From Lineus longissimus (Eukaryota; Nemertea; Pilidiophora; Heteronemertea; Lineidae), in assembly GCF_910592395.1 (NCBI RefSeq), contig NC_088318.1:9362349-9426348 (forward strand): a stretch of DNA of 64,000 nucleotides, written 5' to 3'. A program made the position numbers and the translations under genes. Positions within the stretch are counted from its first letter, which is position 1; every line of letters begins with the position of its first letter. Positions 55,670 to 64,000 of this stretch are shown here, piece after piece. The notes below the pieces were generated by a model. It ran no database searches and had not been told where the DNA came from. It saw only the letters and a program-made list of their open reading frames with translations.

Positions 55670-58600
55670 GGAAAAAGCCAGGGCCCATTGTGCTCACCGT
55701 ATAGATATTTGGTGGTGTTAAGAAACATGCTATAGTATACAGCCAAATTGATATTTTGTTTCCATCAACTTCTGATGACACAAGTATAAGTAAAGCAAGT
55801 TGCCTCGGTGGCCTAGTGGATACACCCTCTGCCTATCACATGGTAGAACAGAGTTCTTTTCCGCCTCAGGGTCATTTTTTTCTCTTTTGAAAAGAAATAT
55901 TTCGGGGCACTCATCAAGGTCATGTAGTTGGAATCAACTTTAGTTCATTCCCCTATTACGAGAGAGCTCTCCTGTTGATTTTCGTCTGCATTCCACCTTT
56001 TAAAACAATTTATCTATGTATATTTGACCTCCTGTATACGACAAACGTGGTCGTTTGGAGTGAATAAACTTAACTACTGACTTACTGCAGCATAGCATAG
56101 TGCAAGGTGACACAAGTTTGAAGCCAGGTTGCGTCATTATAGGACGTTTTTTGATATTTCACCAATCTATTCGTAAACATTTTGAAATGAAACCTCAAAA
56201 TGGCATCCAGAAGAACAATTAGTTTAGATGAAGTGGTTGCAAAAAGATGTATATGCATTTGTACTGGATCCATCAACCACAGGCATGAATGGTGTAATTA
56301 GGCCAGACTGACTAAATTTATTTCTGGCATTTTATAACATTTTCCAAAATGGCGATTCACTAATAGTTGATCCTTAACAGCCGTCCAGGTTTTCCCGCAA
56401 AATTGCCAACCATGTGTGTGTGCTGCTCGTCCATGTAGCAATGCTGCCCGATTCAGATTGTGCACGCTTCAACTTCAATTCATTCTGTTTTCATGCGTCA
56501 CATGAACAGTTTGTCGATATTACAGGTTTATTAGATGTTTCATTTGAGTTCTGACTATTTTTTGCTCATGTAAATCGGCTAAGCCGCTTGAAGGCTGGGC
56601 AACATTTGCCCGTTGCATTATCGCGGGCTGCGCACTAAACTTTGTCAATTTGCTTTCACTTGTCCATTGGCGGCATCATGTAAAATTGTGATTCATTTGC
56701 TCAGTTAGCATGGCTTCACATGTTGCATACTACCATTGGGAATAAAAACATATTTTCTCCTATGTTTTGTTTTCATTTGCAATTTGATGAATAAAGTTGT
56801 TCTCGCCTAATCTTAATTGCAAAAGAAAGTTCACACTTCATTTGTTACATTTACATTGAAAGCAATTATCGCTAATTATCCCACCATCAGCAAAGAAAGT
56901 TTCAAACAGCGGCGCTCTTGAGGTCAGGTTTGACACCTGATGAGTTGAGTATGAAATGATATTTTATCAAATACAGTTGTGAATCAATTTCTTAACATAA
57001 CTCATGGCAGCATTTGACTTTTCTGTTCTCATCATTCCACATTTTAGGATGCTCCAATGTTTTCGGTGATAAACGCCACCTGACGTGCCATACTTACACT
57101 CAAATGACCAATTTACACTATTTGACCCGTGACCTTGAAAAGTAGATCAAATAAAAGATTAAAATAATGCAGAGATAAATTGACCAGACTGTTCATAACT
57201 TTAGAATTTTTCCCTCAGTTATATGAAGAGATTAACCCATGAACTATTCATTTTTAGATAGCCCTTGATCCCAGCTTTCCAGTGATACCAATTTGCCACC
57301 CTGTGAGGGTCAGGTTGTGACCCTCAGGATGACCTTGACCTTGAGTCAAGATGGGGGGTGCCCCTTCAAAAGACAGGCTGAGGGCCAGAAAACATATATA
57401 CATTGCCTTCTCCGTGAACCCTTACAAGTTCTCTCTTGTAACAAAACAAGTTTGTTCATATTTTAGATATTTTAAACATTCTAGGGCACCCCTGACCCCC
57501 GCTTGTCCGAACCCCCAAACGAGCCAAAATTGACGAAACATGTTCAGAGCATTCCTGGGTCAGCTATAGCCTCGTTGAGAACAATGCTGCCGTCTATACA
57601 ATCATCGATGGAACTAGGCCAGCCTATCTAAGACATTACAATTGTAACTACCAAACCTGCAGTAAGACGGTTAAAGGGTTAAGAAACATGCTATATGTAT
57701 AGTAAATAAGTCAAATCAAAGTCAGTATGACATGTGATGTAGCCTTGGTTGGAGTAACTACCATAAAAGTAAGATCAAAACAAATCACTAATAAGCCAGA
57801 TATTACACTTCTTTAATTTTTTTACTTTTTACTTTTGGCCCCCTCGAGACCCAGTCAAGTATCTGATTGGAACGAAATTCAGTTTCAGAGGTAACATGAT
57901 TTAGGGAGTCATGAGTACCAAATTTCAAGTTCATAGCTTTATTTAGCAGTTAAAAAACGTGCCATAGCTACACTCAAATGGCCAATTTACACCATTTGAC
58001 CCTTGTGACCTTGAAAATTAGGTCAAGTCAAAACTGGTAGGACATGTGACCTACCATTGCTGGGAGTACCTACCATAAAAATATCATCAAAAACAAGTCA
58101 CTATTAAGCGAGATATTGCACTTTTTATCTCTTAGTTTTGGCGTTCTGGTGACCAAGTCAAGTATCAGATAAGACCGAAATTAGGTGTCAGGGGTTGTAT
58201 GACGTTGGGAGTCATGTATTCCAAATTTCAAGTTAATAGCTTTAGTGGTTAAGAAACATGCCGTAGTTACATTAAACAGCCAATATACGGCATTTGACCG
58301 ATGTGACCTTTAAAATTAGGTCAAATCAAAAACCTGTATGATATGTGATGTATTCTTGCTAGGAGAACCTACCATCAAATATTTATCGAAAACGAGTCAC
58401 TTTTTAGGTTTCCACTTTTGGTCACCTGGTTGCCAAGTCGAGAATCAGATCGAGCTGAATTTCAGTGTCAGAGGTCATCTGACCTGTGGGGTCCTTTGTC
58501 CCAAGTTTCAAGTTCATAACTCCCGCGGTTAAGAAACGTGCCACTGGTTTTGAAACAGGATACAGACGGTGGTGGATGAAGGACACAGCGGTACTGTATA

Positions 58601-58876
58601 GACTCCCCTACGGTGAGCCAAAAAGTATGATATGTGATGTATCATAGCTAGGAGTAGCTACCATAAGTTTTTTTATCGAAAACGAGGCACCTTTAAGCAA
58701 GTAGCACACTTATTAGATTTTCACTTTTGCCCAGTTTGACCGTAATTCTGTGTTGAAATTAACCTGACCTAGGAGATCCTGTGTACAAAGCTCTAACAGT
58801 TAAGAAACGTGCCACATATTTTTGAAACAGGATACATACGGTTCTGTATAGACTCCCCTATGGTGAGCCAACAAAA
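55670..58876 (+). mobile_element. GCTCACC-family elements, two 3' ends
   Basis: The start is AAAAAGCCAGGGCCCATTG then TGCTCACC. One 3' end (CCCCTACGGTGAGCCAAAAAG) is at 58602-58625 and a second (CCCCTATGGTGAGCCAACAAA) at about 58854-58875. Modules with TGACC(C)TTGTGACCTTGAAAA lie at 57996 and 58296. The stretch 55890-57050 is unrelated and probably an insertion. A palindrome TGAGGGTCA.GTTGTGACCCTCA lies at 57302-57325. Confidence 0.6.
55803..55876 (+). pseudogene. tRNA-like SINE head
   Basis: TTGCCTCGGTGGCCTAGTGG carries a box A (TGGCCTAGTGGA) and is followed by an arm-like CTCTGCC...GGTAGAACAGAG. The T-loop region (AGTTCTTTTCC) is degenerate. A TTTTGAAAAG tract and a TGAATAAA tail follow ~200 bp later. 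Confidence 0.45.
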
Positions 58877-61800
58877 TATATAAACAACGATTAATCTAAT
58901 TATTCTGAACAACATAATGATATATTAAGTTCCAGAGAGACAAACAACAAGAATAAATCAAAGGATAGCATTGAAGATGTCGTTCATATCAAAGATATTT
59001 ATCATTAAAAAAACTAACATTTTCAAAGTATTTGAAAAAAGGTTTCGGAAGTCAGTAAAGCAAAACTTTCAGATTGAGGATGAAAAAGTGTACTCCCGGT
59101 GCTTGAGCTTGAAGAGTACTGTAAACCGCCATTTTCGCGAACTGCTTGCAATTTGTGGATATCTGTTGAAGTGATGTGTTCACTTATGCATAATTACCAT
59201 TGAAAGATACATTGCCAAAAGCTGTCGCTTTAATACATTTTCACAATTTTCATTTCGGTGCATAATTAGCTAAAGTTCTTGTGATTTTTATTCGCAAATT
59301 ATTAACACTACGTTTCTCCGCCCTTGATGATTTTTCCGTAAGGACCCCCGTTTAGCCCATTCTGTGGGTCCATTTTATCAAGATTGGCCTGATTACCCTT
59401 GGGATTAGCCGTTCAGTTTGTGCATTTCGAGAATATTTCCTCCCCGCAAAAGAAATAAAAGATGAAATATTGTACAGCATCGCTGTTGGGAACAAATATA
59501 TCTCTATCACAAATAGCTCTTTTAAATTTTGAAATTGACTGGAAGTGTAATGATAGTAAGGCATTTTTGTCAATCTACTTTCAGTGGAATTTCAATGGAT
59601 TTTACTAAGAAGGCACATCCTCATTGCATTAATCCAATCCAAAACTAGAATTGTCGGTTGAGTCTGCAGGCAGACTCTGGAGTCTCCGTCAACTGTGGGG
59701 TGCTTTGTTGAGGAAGTGGAGGAGGCAGTATGTTTTGGTTAAAAGTTTATTGGGAAAATAGATATATACATATATAGTAGTTGGAGATTAAAAGTCGGGT
59801 TACTGGTTTGTAGACCTTGGTATGAGAATTTTCTTCGCTGGCAAGGTTTGCATTGGGTTTATGTTGCTGCTGTGTTAACGCTGTGTTGGGATAGCAGCGA
59901 TGGTGATGTTGTGGTTCACATGTGCCTTAAACACTATTCTGCACATGCGACTTGCGCATGACCGGAACTTGATCGTCTTATCAACGCCGTCGCCTCGCTC
60001 CAAGGCCCTGCCTGTATTGACCACTATTGTTGCCGCGAAAATTTGTTTGTAGCAAGAATAACGTATAACAACAATGAATCATAAAAGATTTCAATTTATG
60101 TCTGAGCAAGTGTGTTCCTGTAATCGTTGCTCTTAAGTACGAATTGATCAATTGCGGCCATTTTCAGTCCATTTCCACGGGCCACTTCCTGTCCAACATG
60201 GAAGCTATCGAAATTGGCAGGGGATATGGTCGCATAATACGTCTCGTTTGGAGAATGTGTAATGGCGGATCAAATTTTCACGACCCATCGCCAAACGGCT
60301 GTCTCGTCCCCTAAAATATGTCGTTATTGCTCGCTAAATAATTCTGAAAATTCGCACTGCACACCTTTGATGTTTCGAAAAACAACTCATTATACTATTT
60401 GATTTACTTAATGTCCAGTTTTCCCTAAACTTCGCGAACACGAATCCACCTGGGTTCTCCAATCACCAGTGATATACACAGTGCATTGCATACACCGTAG
60501 TCACATGGAACGGGGTTATAAATTGGGGGAATTTGCCTAGCTAAACCAAGAGTCTCCTTTCAACCCTACATACGTAGGTTGACGGAGACTAATTAAATGT
60601 CATCGATTTTTGAAAAGAGGGTCACATGTCAACTGTCTATGTGTTGCCTTTGTTACAATGTCCATTGGTTGCGCTTAATTGAAGAGGGGTTTGAGAAGTT
60701 TTGTCAAGACTCCATTTCTAGCTCTCCCTTTCAAGGTGCATGGGTTCAGATCAGTGAAATTTGTAGATTATGCCAAGAGAGTGCTCACAAATCCTCTTTT
60801 TTGGAAAAATGAGACATTTCACAACAATAATTGCTCATACATTCATGTTCACACAAACCGAACCATCCCAAAATTAGCCCAAACACAAAGCGTCCTTTGG
60901 AACATAACGTTTGTGACATATCACTAGTTTTTTAGGTTTCTTTGTGAAAGTAGGGTTTATAAAACTTTTCTAGATAAATGATCTATAGGCAAAATTGCAT
61001 GTATGTTCTTGTTCAGGCAATCAAAGTCATCAATCTGACAGCGGTTTAAACAAAATTGAGCCAAGAATTTGACCAATATCAAAACACTGTATTTTAAGTT
61101 AATTTGCTTACGAATCCTCTTTTTTTTGTAAGATGAGACATTTCACTGCAAAAACTGCTCATATATCCATGTAGTCACAGACCTAATAATCAGTCTGTCA
61201 AAGTTCTAAAAAAATTGGCCCAAACATAAAGCATCCTAAGAACAAAATAATTTTTATAATCTTTGTAAAATTTCTGTTCATCAAAGTAACTATTTTCAAA
61301 AATCAACCATGTTTTCAGTCAGAGTAGTCCGTGCTGCACTAAACAATGATATATATATATTAAGCATAGTATATATACAAGTAAATAATCTCTACCTGGG
61401 GTGACACAGAATGTTTAGTTTAGAATGAGGCTTGTTTATACAATGTTTATACACCTCTGGTTATGTAATGATCACACAAAGCAGCAATGACCCATATTCT
61501 AGACCAAAAGGAGGTGTTAAACCCTGCTGCCCGTTGTTGAATTATATATATGTAATAGGGAGGGTGGCTGATCTATGGAACAGCTTCCTTGCTATTGTTT
61601 GGAGTTGAGGGATAAGGGTGACGATCTTGAGGGGAGATAAAACAAAATCGGGATAAAGGGCTCTAGAAACGTAATGTAAAAAATACCCTTTCCAGTTGGA
61701 ATTCAATCAAAAGTTCAACCAGTATGCAATTGTACACACAAGATAAGCATTTAACATTAATTCCCTCATTGATAATAATAGGACCATTACTGTGCTTAGT

Positions 61801-63367
61801 CGCACGTGACTAACCCTCAGCCCAAGACTAAGTTGAGGCAGATGATAAGTTGACAAGTGTTTTATCCTGATAACAATACATTTTTAACATTCATATTGAA
61901 GAAGATATGCTGAAGTTGTGTGCAGTAAGCCATCTGCACATGACAAACAAAATGACAGAAAACATTGAAACCCTAAACCGCATCATGGCAATTTTCGACA
62001 GCGAACAGCACCTACTGAAATGCTAGACTTTTATCGCATATGAAAAGAAAATCTTAAAGCACTCTGAAGTAATAAATTTCATGATATTCCATCAATTTGT
62101 AAAGGAGAAAGTACAATTTTTCCGTTTTCAGCAAACGTCCCTGCTGGAGAAAACGTGAATCGGATGGACGCAATGTTCAACAGCGAAACAGTGCATACTG
62201 ATGTGCTACACATTTACCCCACAGGAAAAGAAATTCTCCAAGCAGCCTTAAGTTATGAGTGTTTACATCGTCTCGATGGATGGATAGACGGACCGATTGA
62301 CAGACGGACTTATGCCAAAGAGGACAACAATACCCCTCAGCCATGCCACTGGCCGATGGGTAATAACTGCAAAATAAAGACCGAAGATATCAAAAATTTG
62401 ATGGCAAGTCACATCTTAATTATTATGTGAATACTATAACTGACATTTCAAAACCTTTTTTCCAAGTAAGGCCACAAATTTTAATAAGTTGGATGACAAA
62501 ACTACAGATCCAAAACCTATGTGGGTGGGGAAGGAATAAAAAAATATATCAAAAAAGTATTTTTCTTGAATCTCAAAACCTATGTGGGTGGGGAGAATTA
62601 AAAAAAATTAACAGAAAAATTTTTTTTCTTGAATCTCAAAACCTTTGTGGGTGGGAGAAATAAACAAATAATATTTGTTCTTCTTTTTTAAGTTCAACTT
62701 CAGTCTCAGGTCATATAAGGGGGACAAAAAATAATAAAAAATTGTGTTATATTTCAAGAATAGTACACAGCTTCAGACGAATATACCTCTTCCCATTTAA
62801 TAGTTTGTCACCAATATGAATCCTGGCCAACAGAAGCCCAAGGCTGCTAGGAACAAGCTCTTTCTGAAAACCTCCTTGAATAGAATAGTTCGTCAGGTGA
62901 AATATTTTTTTATTTCCTCAATTTTGTGGTCGACGGTAAAAGAAAGAGGGTGTGACAAATAGTCGTCGTGACTTTAATTTTTTTCTCCACTTTCGGGAAA
63001 ATGACCCCCGGCGAATTCGTAATCCAACTTTTAAAAAAATGTGGCCTAAATGCCAAACGTCCTGAAAACTCCTTTTTGCCGCAGAATCCTTCGGAGTCTT
63101 CAAAGAAGTTTTAGGTAATCTGGAGCTACCACTTGTAAACCTCAACTTCAAGTACAAACCCACAATTTACAAAAAATGGAAATGAATGCTGCAAAACTGA
63201 TCTCATGTCAACTTTTGATGGCAAATACTTTGATTTTATGGATAATCTAGATAAATCATCATTAAACCTTATAAAACAGCGTATCATATGGCCTGGTCAA
63301 AATAAACTAACCTAAGGTGACCTAGAAAGTAGGTCAAATTATAGACCATAGATGGCCACAAGAGTAC
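58877..63367. other. Intergenic, no gene recognised
   Basis: No convincing exon. It contains a ~320-bp-spaced direct repeat (TCCTCTTTTTT..AAATGAGACATTTCAC at about 60791 and 61114), an (AT)n run near 61350, and the tandem repeat at 62506-62660. A short frame starting ATG 62817 with a GTGAAA donor-like site at 62897 (MNPGQQKPKAARNK) is noted, but I cannot support it as an exon. Confidence 0.45.
62506..62660. repeat. ~62-bp x 3 tandem repeat
   Basis: Each unit has CAAAACCTATGTGGGTGGGG, an A-rich spacer and TTTTTCTTGAATCT. Units begin at about 62510, 62575 and 62637. Confidence 0.8.
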
Positions 63368-63588
63368 TCAATCCAAATCATCAGATGGTGTGACTGTGCT
63401 CAGCCCTTTGTTGGGGATCATGTACTCCGACAATGGATCAATCATATGGTGCTCAGCAACGGGAGTCTCAAGGTTGTCCTTGGAAGAGTGGATAGTGTTC
63501 AGCGTGCTGAGCGTGGGGTCGTCTGACTCGCTTGTCAGCTCAAACAGACTTGGGAGATCTACTGGCATATACTGGACAACTTCATTAC
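63368..63588 (-). CDS. Last coding exon of an unidentified minus-strand gene (partial)
   Basis: A clean acceptor (CTTCATCTCCTTCAG) precedes 73 codons ending at TGA 63370-63368. Two bases of a split codon (GT) come first, so the upstream exon ends in phase 1. The peptide is acidic and rich in S, T, D and P (VVQYMPVDLPSLFELTSESD, ending TVTPSDDLD), as in cytoplasmic tails or disordered C-termini. Upstream exons would lie beyond 63588, perhaps outside the window. The family is not recognised. The biased, low-entropy composition leaves some doubt. Confidence 0.45.
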
Positions 63589-63794
63589 CTGAAGGAGATG
63601 AAGGGAACAAGAAAATAATTCTTTGACAGAAGTTAGTATCAGGCAAATGAACATTTTTAATACAAATCCATATATTTTTGGCAGCCCTGTCTCATAAATG
63701 CCTACTCGGTTCTTCAAAACTTGAACTCTTTCTATCCCGGGGGAACTTGCACATCACGACTCAAAAATCCAAAGCTATTTACCCTAAATTACAG

Positions 63795-64000
63795 GATCTT
63801 AAATGGAAGGGTCAAGGCCCATGTGCTCCACTTGCGGTCAATATCACAATATCGATATAAGAATATGGTTACCTTAATGATTACAGAGAATTTGACATCA
63901 GTGACCTTGGAAACTAGGTCAAAATTGTTCAACAACTATGTTAACCTTGATCTGATTAGTAAATGACATACATTCAAAGATCACACAGTGAATATTTTTT
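63795..64000 (+). mobile_element. Start of a diverged GCTCACC-family element, cut by the window edge
   Basis: TAAATGGAAGGGTCAAGGCCC then ATGTGCTCCACTT resembles the family start. GTGACCTTGGAAACTAGGTCAAAA follows at 63901. Confidence 0.45.

Noticed and set aside
60197-60316. Short ATG frame after an ETS-like site as a gene start
   Set aside because: Only 38 codons, no donor or partner exon.
59650-60595. Possible TIR element around GTCTCCGTCAAC
   Set aside because: Only about 12 bp match between the ends and no target duplication is visible.

Overview
The window is animal nuclear DNA, most likely from a marine invertebrate. Genes are split by long GT-AG introns. Most of the sequence is transposon-derived: DNA transposons with terminal inverted repeats (TIRs), tRNA-derived SINE pieces, a Ty3-type retroelement, minisatellites, and two families of ~0.8-3.6 kb elements with paired ends. 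Homopolymer G/C runs are common. The repeat style recalls invertebrate deuterostomes or molluscs, but the phylum cannot be fixed from sequence alone.

Layout. 1-356 is the C-terminal end of a dead pogo/CENP-B-type transposase. 1856-4947 is a near-complete Tigger/pogo transposon with TIRs, a TA target duplication and a minus-strand transposase broken by one frameshift and one stop. 5.7-5.9 kb holds a TGAGTA-rich repeat, and 6992-7103 a 5S rRNA pseudogene. 8.66-9.02 kb holds a retroelement-like scrap, a 32-bp perfect palindrome and a promoter-like stretch. This leads into the main gene: a plus-strand, 18-exon HECT-type ubiquitin ligase (9021-24920, ~909 aa). Every exon junction keeps phase except for one extra G in a seven-G run in exon 9. 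Its introns hold three large repeat elements, a Tigger MITE and a four-site CRE cluster. 25.0-29.5 kb is minisatellite DNA, one array of which is split by a 1.8-kb element.

30782-35181 (minus) is a four-exon gene for a ~547-aa integrase-fold protein with all three DDE residues; every intron carries a MITE or foldback. Directly next to it lies a decayed Ty3-type RT-RNase H region (35.4-37.15 kb). 37.8-39.03 kb is AT-rich and holds three minus-strand reading frames that overlap by 7 and 14 nt, a virus-like arrangement of unknown family. 40437-41296 is a PIF/Harbinger element with 39-bp TIRs.

From 39 kb to the end most DNA belongs to one repeat superfamily. Its members start with a GGCC hairpin plus GCTCACC, end with GGTGAGC(C/T)AAAA, and hold ~300-bp modules carrying TGACCTCTGTGACCTTGA, which reads as nuclear-receptor half-sites. 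A second family in the HECT gene has the same architecture with other words (TTAGCTCAGCTGAC to a GGCCC hairpin). A last coding exon of an unidentified minus-strand gene lies at 63368-63588.
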